A DNA stretch of 64,000 nt. It comes from Orychophragmus violaceus. Lineage: Eukaryota > Streptophyta > Magnoliopsida > Brassicales > Brassicaceae. Location of the stretch: assembly GCA_030180135.1 (NCBI GenBank), contig CM058236.1, positions 3,100,001-3,164,000 of the forward strand, in the 5' to 3' direction. Below, piece after piece: positions 54,760 to 64,000 of this stretch. Both the position numbers and the translations under genes were made by a program. Numbering within the stretch: the first letter of the stretch is position 1; the number at the start of each line of letters is the position of its first letter. A model generated the notes under the pieces. It ran no database searches. It saw only the letters and a list, made by a program, of their open reading frames with translations, and had not been told where the DNA came from.

Positions 54760-55588
54760 GGCAAACTCTCTGTGAAATCGTCATGCAACGACCGTTGCAC
54801 TAAGGCAGCGATCGTTGCAAGGCGATTTCGTATACTCGAACATTTCCCCAGAATCGTCGAGCAACGACCGTTGCACAAGCGCAACGATCGTTGCTGGGCG
54901 ATTCTGGCCGCAATCAACAGTCAACAAAATCGTTCCAAAATCATGAAATCAACCGCAAAATCGACAACAATCCATCACTAAACATCCCTAAGCATAATCA
55001 TTTTAACATGCATTCATCAATTTTGATCAAAATTTCCAATTTCTAAAACCCTAAAAGTGAAATCCGAAAATCATCAAATAGAAGTACATTACCTTGATTT
55101 CGTGAGAAATGGGTAGGAGAAATAGATTGGGGATGTAAAAATAAGTGAAATAGTGCTTTGAATCAACGAAATCGATGAAGAAATGGTGATTTTAGGTGGA
55201 GGCTCTCGGTGTTATCGGCGGTGAGAAAATGGAGAAGAAAGAGGAGAAGAAGGGTTTAAGGTAACTTACCTTGGTCGTGGGTGCAACGATCGTTGCGTAT
55301 CAGCAACGATCGATGCTGGTTGAACCAGACCGATTCCGGTTTAGCGCGACATACCTTAATTTTCGATTTAAACCAATTGCAACGACCGTTGCACATGTGG
55401 GCAACGATCGTCACACCTCTCCAGACCTTGTGTTCTGTATCTAAAAACTAGCAAAAACAGATAAAAACGTGAAATCCAAAGAAAAACACCAAAAATGAAA
55501 AGGAAAAATAATTAAACCTAACAGTGGGTTGCCTCCCACTCAGCGCTTGTTTTAAGTCATTAGCATGACTTTTGGAAAGAGGTCAGAA
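54760..55588 (-). other. Intergenic region with palindrome pairs, element D
   Basis: Palindrome pairs at about 54783-54830 and 54862-54905 (both followed by GGCGATT), 55282-55320 and 55378-55415, matching the layout of C 28833-29535. AT-rich elsewhere. No gene. Confidence 0.65.
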
Positions 55589-57015
55589 TCATGGAGGTTT
55601 CAACAGAGACTTTGAGTGTCTCTGTGAATGCCTTATCATCCACGGTGGTGTGTAAGCAGTAGCAGTATGATGTCGTCCAAGGAACGTAGGAAGGAATGCA
55701 GGGTGGTATCGACATTTGGGCGTTTTAAAGCTCTTTCCCGCATTCAAAACAGTGGAGTCAGGAGGTTTAAACTTAGAGGATTTATGCTTTACTTTTGGTA
55801 GAGATTTGATGTTCGGAGCTTTCTGCTTATGAGTAGCTTTAGGCTTTGAAGATGTTAGAGTAGACTCCTGTGGGACCACCATCTTCTTATCAACCACTAC
55901 TGTGCACGGAACAACATCTTTAGACCTTACAGGAGCTTTTGGAAATGGTATTGGAGGTTTGTAAATTCTTTCCTTAGTAACTCCACGAGGTATAAGTGAA
56001 ATTGGTCCTTTACGGGGTGCAACGATCGGTGCATGTGGTGCAACGATCGACGCGGTTGTCTCAGCTCGAGTTTCAACCACAGTCTCGGTCCATCAGCTTC
56101 CTGGTCTAATCCAGCAATCTCAAACTCAAATTTCTCCTCTTGACCTGGTTCAGTATCAGTCTGAGCTATCCAAGCCAAAATATCCATGTCAATCTATGTT
56201 GAGTCAGGTCCGTCGAAGCTCTCAAACTCAGGGAATTCAATGTTAGACTCCTCTTTGTTTTCCACAAATTCCATAGCCTTAACTGGTAGATATGGTCCAT
56301 GATCCATCCTGTGGTCATCCTGAATAGGAAAATTAACGACATGTGCTTCCTGAGTATTCTTCCTTGTGGTAGGACTTGAAATCTGATCCATCTGTGTATC
56401 TAGTAACTTCATATAAGTGTTCAAGGACTCAAATTTCTCATTCAGATTAGTGTACAAGCTCTCAAGCTTCGAGCTGAAAGACGCTGTGGTCTGTTGTTGT
56501 CCTGCAATGGACTGCTCTATCATGATCTCTAATCTGCTCCTCTGTGCAGGTACAGGAGATGCTAGGCAGGGTGTATAACCATAATCTCTTGATCCTTGAG
56601 CATGCCTAGAACCTTGCCTCTGCTGATGTCCAAATGTATGTCCATAAAAATCAGCTCCAGCCATATGGTTTACCTCTGCAAATCCTTTAGTTTCTGCATC
56701 TGCTCGGAACTGTCTCTCCCTCAGTAGGACGTTGTGGATGTCATCTATCTTATTTCTCATCTCAGCTACTTGCCCAACCAATACATGGTAATCTGGCAAG
56801 ATGGGGTTTCCTTCCCCATCTAGTTTCAGACCTTTTGCGTTGCATATATGACCCTCTTGGTCTCGTAAAACGCCGTTTTCACCGCGAATCAAAATCACAG
56901 GTTCCATAGAGTGGAACCTATTGAATGTCTCAGATCTCAGCATTGCTGTTCTAGCCCTGTGTCGATCGATGCTAGAAGGCAACGATCGATGCAGTGCGAA
57001 TTCCTGCAATCCCAA
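55589..57015 (-). pseudogene. Gag-derived gene lacking gag core and protease, element D
   Basis: Starts at the ATG near 56907 (MEPVILIRGENGVLRDQEG); the frame is open upstream to 57015. It continues LVGQVAEMRNKIDDIHNVLLRERQF, a Gly/Gln-rich stretch, and the coiled-coil-like helix to a stop at about 56194 (GAG to TAG relative to B). A further frame change near 56090 follows, and the last 163 codons (56080-55589) carry the linker and the tail TAYTPPWMIRHSQRHSKSLLKPP. Relative to the gag-protease of A, the gag core (about residues 90-320) and the protease are absent. Confidence 0.68.
56958..57000. repeat. Palindrome pair upstream of gag-derived gene, element D
   Basis: TGTGTCGATCGATGC and GCAACGATCGATGC, followed by AGTGCGAATT. 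Same leader position as in A, B and C. Confidence 0.75.
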
Positions 57016-57100
57016 AAATCAAAAACGTGAGTGAACAAGAAAATTAAAAAGAATGCTTAGTCTAAATCCTAGTACTAAAAATATTGGTGAACTCAAAGAG

Positions 57101-57118
57101 TCCCCGGCAACAGCGCCA
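57101..57118 (-). other. Primer-binding site, element D, one mismatch
   Basis: TGGCGCTGTTGCCGGGGA on the minus strand: identical to A-C except one base (C to T, a CpG-type transition), seventh from the 5' end of the site. Confidence 0.85.
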
Positions 57119-57124
57119 AAAACT

Positions 57125-58301
57125 TGATAGGTGTATAGTTTTATCCTTATTCTACTGCAAGTGCACAGTTAATGCAATCGTAGTATATAAGGTATCGAAT
57201 CCCACAAGGACTCTCAGTCACACAATAGATTATTAGTAGTTCAGATTTAATTAAGCGAAGCAGATGTGAAAACAGTAAACGAAATAGCAAGCAAATCAAG
57301 CGAGTTTGTAAGCAAGAGGGCGAAGCGTTAGGTTTCAGGAGTTCTCCGGAAATCAGGAACGCAAGCAATCAATCTATCTAGATCTAATCAATAACTGTTC
57401 TAGAACTCAAACACGGATATAGAATTAACCAAATTCCTTTGCGATAATTCTCTAAGTCTAAGTGCAGCAAACCAAACTTTCGTTTGCGAGAACTAACAGA
57501 TTAAACCAGCTTTAATTCCAAGTTTGATATGTTCACAATTAACCTAAACCAAACTTCCGTTTGCAAATAATTTAATTGCTTATCTAGGTTCTTTCTAGTT
57601 AAATTAACCAACTTCCGCTGCATTAATCAACCTAACATCATAATTCTGATTAGCTACTTCAGATTAAGCATTAAGAACAACTTAGATAAAGAACTAGCAG
57701 ATATGAATCTCTACAGATTAATTTAAACTATAGTTCTCTGAAATCCTTAATGAGAATCCTTCAACCTAACAGGTAAACTACTCAGACATATTCATCGAGA
57801 CAGAAAATATCATAAGTAGAAAACCAAATATCATATAATCAAGTAAGAACTGGGGTTCAAAATCAAGTCTCTTTCGAGATCAGGATCAGCCCCTCAACTC
57901 TCTCTGAGTAAAACTTAACGTAAGAAAAACTTAGCCTAACCAGTGGCTGTAAAACCTAATTATAATCCTAAAACACGTTTTGGGGCTTCTTTGTGAATAT
58001 CAGGAACTTCTGGGCAGAACTGCAATTTCATTATCCTTCATTAAACCGTCATTTGGCCCATCTCGCTGGTGCAACGATCGATGCCATGAATGTGTCGATC
58101 GTTGCGGCTCTGAAATATTGACAGTGAAGTCTATCTCTCGGCCAAATACTCTAATTAGCTCCAGAAAGTGCCTTAATCACCAAATATGCTCCAAATGTGC
58201 TTGTACCTAATAAACACTTGAAAAGACTCTAAAACATAGTAAAAGACTCGATAAATAACACATATACCATGGTTAAAAACCCTAAAATCCATGGTATATC
58301 A
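57125..58301 (-). repeat. Element D 5' LTR (right)
   Basis: 1177 bp, TG...CA ends; palindrome pair at about 58069-58106. About ten differences from the left LTR. Confidence 0.9.
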
Positions 58302-59690
58302 ATAAACCGATCAATCACAAGCATGCAAACCAAGAGCTACGGTTTAGGTACTCCCGGGTCTACATGTCTTAACTAAATGCAATTTAACCGACTCACGGTG
58401 TCATGGAAGTGATGGATGACGGTGTGATGGACCCCAAACCTCCTGAGACCGAATCACTACTAAACCTGAACCTTACCCGAACCGGGAGATTGAACCAATG
58501 CAATCCCGAGCACGAACCAAATAAACTGGACCGTTGACCAAGCGTTGACCGGCTAGACCAAGGTGACCGAGCGTTGACTTAGTGTTGACCAAAGCTGAAC
58601 CGACATTGACCGTTGACTACCACTTAACCGAGTTGACCAGACCTAAACTGGGTTGAACCGGTTGTTAACCAACCCTAGCTGAACCGGCAGCTGAGATAGC
58701 TTCCCCGGCGTTGACCACAACGGAGGAGGATTGACCGGCGATAGATGGAGCTTCTCCGGTGAAGACTGCTCTGGCGAGGTGGCCGGCGGTGAGAGAACCG
58801 GCGAGAGGAAGACGGCAGGAGGGAGAAGAGCTCACGGTAAGCTCTTCTCCGCGTTGACCGGAGGTGGCTCCGGCGTTGACCACAGAGAAGCTCCAGAGAT
58901 GATCCAACGTGGCTGATCTCCAGTGAAAGGAGAGACCAGAGAGAGGTAGAAACAACCGGCTGGTGACCGAGAGACCGAGCTAAGGAGGAGAAAGAAGCGG
59001 CGGAGCTACTAGTGGTGGCGAGACTGATTGGTGGCGAATGATGAGGAGGAGATGAGGATTCTGAATATGTGACTGCCTTCAAGAGAATCAATCTAGATCT
59101 AGAGTAATTGTAATAGCTTGGTCTTCAAGTAGATGAAGAACACATGAATGTTCTTTGAAGATCTTCAAGAGAATGCATGAAGATGGATGAATTTTGATGA
59201 ATGTGGAGAGAGATAGAGAGAGGCTCGTGGGTGAGAGAGGAGAGTTGCTAGAGAGTGTTTTGTGAAGTGATTTTTGGTGAGAAGAGTGAATGAGATTGAG
59301 AGTGATGATTAGATGGTAACATGCATGGAACTAAATTGGTTATTTGAATCCAAGAAATGAGAGGTTGCGCCAGCTGAGGGAAGACAAGTGACAATTGTCA
59401 CTCCCGGGAGCACTCTGATCCTATACAATGAATCCTCCAAGTCCTTAGTCGTTCCAAAACTCTGATCCAATCCGTTCGGTCCAATATAACCAATTCTACT
59501 TTAAAATCTCTAAAACCCAGTAGGTTCTGAAATAAATCTTCCAATCTTCTTTTTAAAATACTAGACTCTTTTAGAAGCATTTAGCAAGTGTTTCACCTCA
59601 ATCGGATTCCCGTAGCTCCCGTCCTGGAATTTACAAGTTTTATCGGTTTCCATCCCAATATTTCGTAAAACTCGTTTAAAATCCTTTTTC
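58302..59690 (-). mobile_element. Inverted relative of the host 1 LTR, part 2
   Basis: Continues the LTR interrupted by element D. GC-rich GGTTGACC-type repeats at 58530-58900 match 6480-6800 in reverse. Near 59620, GACGGGAGCTACGGGAATCCGA (minus strand) is a segment typical of the 5' part of long Gypsy LTRs. The end is placed near 59690 because ACCAC follows there and also precedes 48690, but the terminal CA is not perfect. Confidence 0.5.
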
Positions 59691-59695
59691 ACCAC

Positions 59696-60276
59696 TTTTT
59701 GTCTTAAAATGATTTCTTTAATTAAAAAGAGAATCGTCAAAGATCATACTGAGGATACTAGTCAACACATGAAGTTTTGTGGACGTGATCTTTAGTGATA
59801 CCCTAAAGAGAATGAATGTAAGCTTCGACGAAGTTGCACCTTCCCCATCACCATTAGCGGGATTTTTTGGAGACGAAACGATAACTCTCGGGACGATCAA
59901 GTTGCCAGTACAGGCCGGAGGGATCAACAAGATCGTCAAATTTTCGGTGATAAACCATCCAGAAATCTACAACGCAATCATAGGAACTCCATGGATAAAT
60001 TCCATGAGAGCCGACCCATTCACCTATCATCTATGTCTAAAGTTCCTGACACCCTTTGGAGTCACGATAATTTGGGGAAGCCAAGGACAGCCAACTCTGA
60101 ATCACCCCAGAAACAACGATAGCGATCGACATGCAAACGGACCAGTAAGAAATTACAAATCCCATCGAACGAATGGTCACAGTCAACGTTTCTTCGAAGA
60201 AGATTTGGTCTTAAGGAAAGTATGGCGCAATTCGACAGTTCGAAGAACAAGATCAGACTGGGACGGACCAACATAA
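59696..60276 (+). pseudogene. Protease-region fragment of a Tat-like Gypsy element
   Basis: About 165 codons from 59779 are open and read DVIFSDTLKRM, LAGFFGDETITLGTIKLPV and IYNAIIGTPWINSM, the C-terminal half of the retropepsin-like domain in Tat-lineage polyproteins. Immediately upstream, the frame at 59755-59790 shows the active-site segment decayed: the expected Asp is Asn and the Gly codon is TGA. No reverse transcriptase or integrase follows; after 60290 the sequence passes into 3' non-coding DNA. Confidence 0.62.
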
Positions 60277-61304
60277 TCACAAAAGAGATTCACTCTGGAG
60301 TGTAGGAACTCGAAACTAAGGATAATGTCAGGATGCTAAATGGCTGGAACGCAATGCTTCTTAGGAGATACTTCTAAACCGAGACTTCTAAAAAAAAAGA
60401 GACGACTTTAACTACAGGATGGCTTGATCCAATAAAGGGGTATGTAGGCAGGCGATCTTTTTATCGGTACAGTTGTTCCCCCTCTCAAAAAGGGGAGTGG
60501 GTCCATACACACCTATACTTCCACATCGGAAATTCCAAAAATATGAAACAATTTTTGGACTCGATTGCAACATTTTCAGAAATAACTCCTCGGACAAAGC
60601 TGCTCGAAAAATGTGAACTCCCAAAGCTGCTCGGAACTTCCACGCACAGAGAACTATCCGCACGAGGATACTTGAAAATCCAACCAGACCAGCTTGGAAA
60701 ATCCGAACAAAATAGCTTAGAAATTCGAGCAGACCAGCTCGGAAAATCCGAGCAAACCAGCTAGGAAATTTCTGAGCAGACTTGCTCGGAGAATCCAAGC
60801 ATGCCACACTCGTCGACTAGCGGAAAACTTGTCCGCTCATTAATCCGACTAATTTTAAAACCTACAGACAGTCTCCTCTGAATATTCAACTCGCGAAGCA
60901 TTTCACTTAATACTCCCTCAAAAAAATTGACACACAAGTAGCGATCGCACGGCTCGATGTCTCCGCAAAGGTTCAACTCTTCAATCATACGCTCGGAACT
61001 ATCTTGTAAACGAATAACTTTTCACTTTCGCTCAATTTACTCGTCGTAAAATCAAACTTAGGATTTCGAATTTCATAGTCTAGTAAACAAATCCAATTCA
61101 TTGAACCATCATATCATCCCGAATCCAGACTAGTACATTTGCATGATTCCTAAAGCATTCCTTATCTCGTCTTTTGCTGGCCACAAAAGACGAACAAACA
61201 CATCCTTTACAGATCTTAACCAATGTATCCTATACGGATTCATGTTGTATACATTCAACAAACAGATAAAAGCGCGCTATACAAATTCCTATTACTTGCC
61301 AGGT
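60277..61304 (+). other. Tat-like 3' non-coding/LTR-like region
   Basis: Near 60410-60455, TTAACTACAGGATGG...GGGGTATGTAGGCAGGCGAT resembles the box found downstream of pol in Tat-lineage elements. About 60590-60790 has degenerate CTCGGAAAATCCGAGC repeats related to the 27-bp arrays at 3895 and 6020, here in plus sense. No gene supported. Confidence 0.45.
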
Positions 61305-61690
61305 ATGTTTGCTATTGATGATGGGAATATAAGTTGAGATGTCTCGCACCAGTTCCGAATTTGAAGTAAACCCAAAACCCAGTAGACGTTGCTTAGCACA
61401 CTGGTAAGTATACCTTGGTCTAGTATCCGCTAGGTACGCCCTACGCGATATCAACTTACTATCGACGATGGAAATGTAAGCTGAGGAGCCTCACAAAAGT
61501 ACCAAACTCGAAGTACACATCAAAACCCAATAAACGCTGCTCAGCACATTAGTCTAAACGACTTCTCGGCCAAAAACACCTTGGTTTGGTATCCACTAAT
61601 ATAAATTTACAATCAACGACAGTATTATAAGTCGGGATACCCCGCACTACCGAGATCGAGGTAAACTCAGAAATCCAGTATAACATCATA
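61305..61690. repeat. ~148-bp imperfect tandem repeats
   Basis: Three copies starting near 61312, 61460 and 61605. Each begins CTAT.GA.GATGG.AAT.TAAG and includes AAACCCA.TA.ACG.TGCT.AGCACA.T in the first two. Copies are roughly 70 percent alike by eye. Confidence 0.55.
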
Positions 61691-61694
61691 GGTC

Positions 61695-61940
61695 CGTAAG
61701 ACGAGTAAATCTTGATAACCTTCGAACTAAACTCGAAACCCAATTAAACGCTTCTGAGCACACTAATCTTAATCATCGAAGGTCTGTAAATCGAGTATAT
61801 CTCGCTAACCTTCGAACTTAACTCGAAACCTAATTACACGCTTCCGAGCACGCTGGTCTTAGTCATCACATGCCCATAAGACATGGATATCACACTAACC
61901 CCCAAACTCGGAATGCAACCCAATACGCTTTCGAGCGAAA
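61695..61940. repeat. ~90-bp imperfect tandem repeats
   Basis: Three copies near 61690, 61783 and 61868, sharing CCGTAAGACGAGTA.ATC, AACCTTCGAACT.AACTCGAAACC.AATTA.ACGCTTC.GAGCAC.CT and TTA.TCATC. Probably minisatellite in Tat-like element DNA. Confidence 0.55.
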
Positions 61941-62639
61941 TGTTCCTTAAACACAAAGAATCGAAGGCTAAATCACACTTTCCTCCATGAACTATAAGAA
62001 GCTATTCGGAAAGTTTTTGAGCTATATGAAACCAACTCAGACGTCGTAAACGAAACCGAGAAAGGTGAATTTCCTTCAACAAAATCTACTAGACCTTTCT
62101 GCATTAATCGACATAACATCAACTCGACTGCTCGGCCGCTCAGAAGAACATGCCATCCTGGCTGGCTCAACCAACTAACACATGACCAAACACGCTTGGA
62201 AACCCAATCAAACATGCTCGAAATATCCAGCAGACATGCTTAGAAACTCCGAGAAATCTTTCCAAAAAATTCCTAAGAGTGTTGCCCAAAAATCCTAAGA
62301 AAACATGCTCAAAAATGCGAGCATCTTGGAAATCTCGAGCAAGCGTATCGAACCACCCAACGCTGCAACTTTCGCAAACTTATCTTATTCAATGCACGAT
62401 TCAACGCATTTTTCGACGGCTTCGCTCGACTTGAAGTCGAGAAAAAAACGAAGTGCCATAAGCGGATTTCAAAACATCCGACAATGAGTCTTAATACTTG
62501 AAAAAATAGTTTTTTAAAAAAAATAAGCAAGGCGATTAGTTCATAAATTGGAATGAACAACCGTTCCGGGTAAGAAAACTACGACATACTTATAACACTG
62601 ATACAATCAATAATCTTAGATATATATTGACCGATGCCA
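61941..62639. other. Non-coding DNA, Tat-like remnant
   Basis: Holds further GCTCGGAA-type pieces (62130, 62200-62350) and AT-rich stretches. No gene or clear boundary found. Confidence 0.4.
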
Positions 62640-62651
62640 TTTCGTCTTAAT

Positions 62652-63071
62652 TTAATGTATCCCATTGAGGCGAACCGGCAACATCGTCAGAAAACGGAGA
62701 TAGATCAAAGTAGTTTCCTGCCTTGGCCATCAGTCGATCGTATTCTAGGACATCACTTCCCTCTAAACTATCTCTCATCAACGCGGAAGGGCCCTTAGCT
62801 CTCAAGTCAAAAATCATGTCAAGGTTGCTACTCGACTCGAGATACCGGATTAGTTTTGCTTTGGCCATCAGCATTTTGAAAAGATTCTGCGAAGTTTAGA
62901 AAGATGGGACGCAAATGTTTTTGACATTCCCCTCGTTTTTTTCCCAGCCACCTCCCTTAAACTTGCATCACGAGAAAATTTCCTCTCCGCAAGTTGAGTT
63001 CTCAAATCTTTGCTTCGGCGCAAGCTCTTGTTCTTTGGGTATAACCTCGCCGCTTCGAATTCAATCCTCAT
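62652..63071 (-). pseudogene. Unrecognised fragment, two overlapping frames
   Basis: Minus-strand frames 63071-62868 (basic, Arg/Lys-rich, helix-forming: RTQLAERKFSRDASLREV) and 62874-62652 (acidic C-terminus: GSDVLEYDRLMAKAGNYFDLSPFSDD) abut with a one-step frame change. Together they look like the C-terminal coiled-coil and acidic tail of a repeat-encoded protein. I do not recognise the family; coding status is uncertain. Confidence 0.3.
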
Positions 63072-63446
63072 CTTCAGTGTGGCAACAAACTTTCCAACTT
63101 TGCATTGTCGATTGAATGCCTAACAAGATGACCGTTGACCCTTCGGACCTTCCTATCAGAGTCAGCGGCATGCTGATTAAGCGATGCCCACGCCTACAAC
63201 AATTTTTTTTTTGCGATCATTAGTAAATCGAACCAAACGAGCGGGAGAGAAGGAAAGATCGCTCCAATCGAAAGAGAAGCATCCTAACCTTCAGCAAATC
63301 ATGTCCCACGTCAATAAGAGAATTGCAGCATACCATATCCTCTTATTTTGCATGATAATCTATGGGATGACGTACACCGCGCGAAAAAAATTCCACCTCG
63401 GCAATGTTAGAATATATGAAGCTACCTACGCCATGGTCAAACTGAA
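63072..63446. other. No recognised feature
   Basis: AT-rich sequence with a T tract at 63204-63213. The open frame at 63184-63453 has no family resemblance. Confidence 0.4.
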
Positions 63447-63779
63447 TCCCTGATCCTCGATAGGATCGGTGGTATGGGCCATGGGACCGGAACAACAGAC
63501 CAACGGTGAAGGGAGATCAAAGGAGAGTGTTCCATGGTCAGAGGACGACTAAGATCAGTAGGAAAAGATCTTGGACGAGTGGAAAGGAGATGGACAGGAA
63601 GTGCTAAGCTAGTGTGAGCTAAACAGCTAGCTAGGTCAGCTGGGTCAGCTAGCACTCAGCTCAACTCAGCTGGGAGGAGTGTTAGCTACTTGGGTCAGCT
63701 GGTGGGCTAGGTTAGCTAGTGACACTAGCTAACCATAGGCGGTTCTCACCCAAAGAACACAAGTGGGAAAGCATCCTTT
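63447..63779 (+). mobile_element. Fragment of an element E-family LTR
   Basis: Matches 47115-47440 closely, from CTCGATAGGATCGGTGG.ATGGGCC through the AGCT-rich block to CACAAGTGG.AAGGCATC-like sequence. The fragment ends where the next LTR begins. Confidence 0.75.
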
Positions 63780-64000
63780 TGTTGGATCTCCTAGGATCTA
63801 GGGTTCGTTATATTGAATTTACCAACCTCGTTCTTACCTTTAACTGGCAGCGGAATGAATTGGTGAACGAGATCAGTGAGCAACGCAGACGCCTTGCCTC
63901 TACCAGATACACACGCACACAAGCTGGAAAACGGGATGCTAGTGCCGGATCTATGGGATCTGAGAGTTTCTGGTGTTTCTACTTCTTCTGTCAAGAAAAA
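63780..64000 (-). mobile_element. Edge of a second Copia-type LTR (cut by window end)
   Basis: Starts TGTTGGATCTCCTAGGATC. It shares with the Copia LTR at 39340 a similarly placed CTC.TTCTTACCT...GGCAGCGGAA segment (here 63828-63854). Orientation is inferred as minus by analogy. The rest lies outside the window. Confidence 0.5.

Larger units (their letters stand above)
50688..58301 (-). mobile_element. Element D: non-autonomous Athila-like LTR retrotransposon
   Basis: Minus-strand element with two 1177-bp LTRs, target duplication ATAAA (50683-50687 and 58302-58306), primer site at 57101-57118 with one mismatch, and polypurine tract 51865-51878. In sense order it carries a gag-derived gene without gag core or protease (57015-55589, broken) and an accessory ORF (54727-53212). 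About ten LTR differences were noted, giving an age on the order of 0.6-0.8 million years under the same rate assumption. No pol genes. Confidence 0.9.

Noticed and set aside
58665..59091. 138-codon minus-strand frame rich in Ser
   Set aside because: Lies in the GC-rich part of the inverted host LTR; the equivalent part of host 1 has different frames, so it is not conserved.
48690..59690. Full-length second host 1 element
   Set aside because: No primer site follows the LTR end at 48690 and no gag or pol belonging to it is seen, so a solo LTR is the simpler reading.

Overview
The window is repeat-dense plant heterochromatin, most likely pericentromeric DNA of a Brassicaceae species. The evidence is nested Ty3/Gypsy elements of Athila, Tat-like and tRNA-iMet-primed types, a Ty1/Copia element, and a decayed DUF1985-type gene fragment. 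I see no intact single-copy plant gene, no rRNA or tRNA gene and no CRISPR array.

Layout. 1-1690: AT-rich DNA with a small direct/inverted repeat. 1690-3080: DUF1985-like pseudogene. 3497-6465: remains of a minus-strand Tat-like element (21-bp and 27-bp tandem arrays, leader, primer-binding site, one LTR). 6466-34071: a plus-strand Ty3/Gypsy element ('host 1') split by three Athila-like insertions: A (8416-16788), B (17057-24051) and C (24655-33708). 34072-48678: a decayed plus-strand Ty3/Gypsy element E, itself split by a young minus-strand Copia element (39340-47042). 48690-59690: an inverted relative of the host 1 LTR, split by a fourth Athila-like element D (50688-58301). 59696-62600: Tat-like protease fragment and repeat-rich non-coding DNA. 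63447-64000: an E-family LTR piece followed by the edge of another Copia LTR.

A-D are all on the minus strand. They have about 1.2-kb LTRs (TGATATACC...ACCTATCA), a tRNA-Asp-type primer site, a polypurine tract and target-site duplications (TAGCA, GCGCC/GTGCC, AGCGA, ATAAA). None encodes reverse transcriptase, RNase H or integrase, so they look like a non-autonomous Athila-derived family. Their protein set is a gag-protease ORF (A, C) or a shortened gag derivative lacking both the gag core and the protease (B, D, and a second ORF in A), plus an Athila-type accessory ORF (C, D, remnant in B). Element A looks like a recombinant of the two layouts.

The most striking unexplained signal is a pair of CGATCG-centred palindromes (GCATCGATCGATGC, TGTGTCGATCGACACA, GCAACGATCGTTGC) whose centres lie 21 bp apart (range 20-22), often followed by a GCGATT box. 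Pairs occur about 112 bp upstream of the TATA box in the A-D LTRs, between PBS and gag, and between ORFs. The same pair with the same 21-bp spacing occurs in the LTR and leader of the unrelated Copia element.
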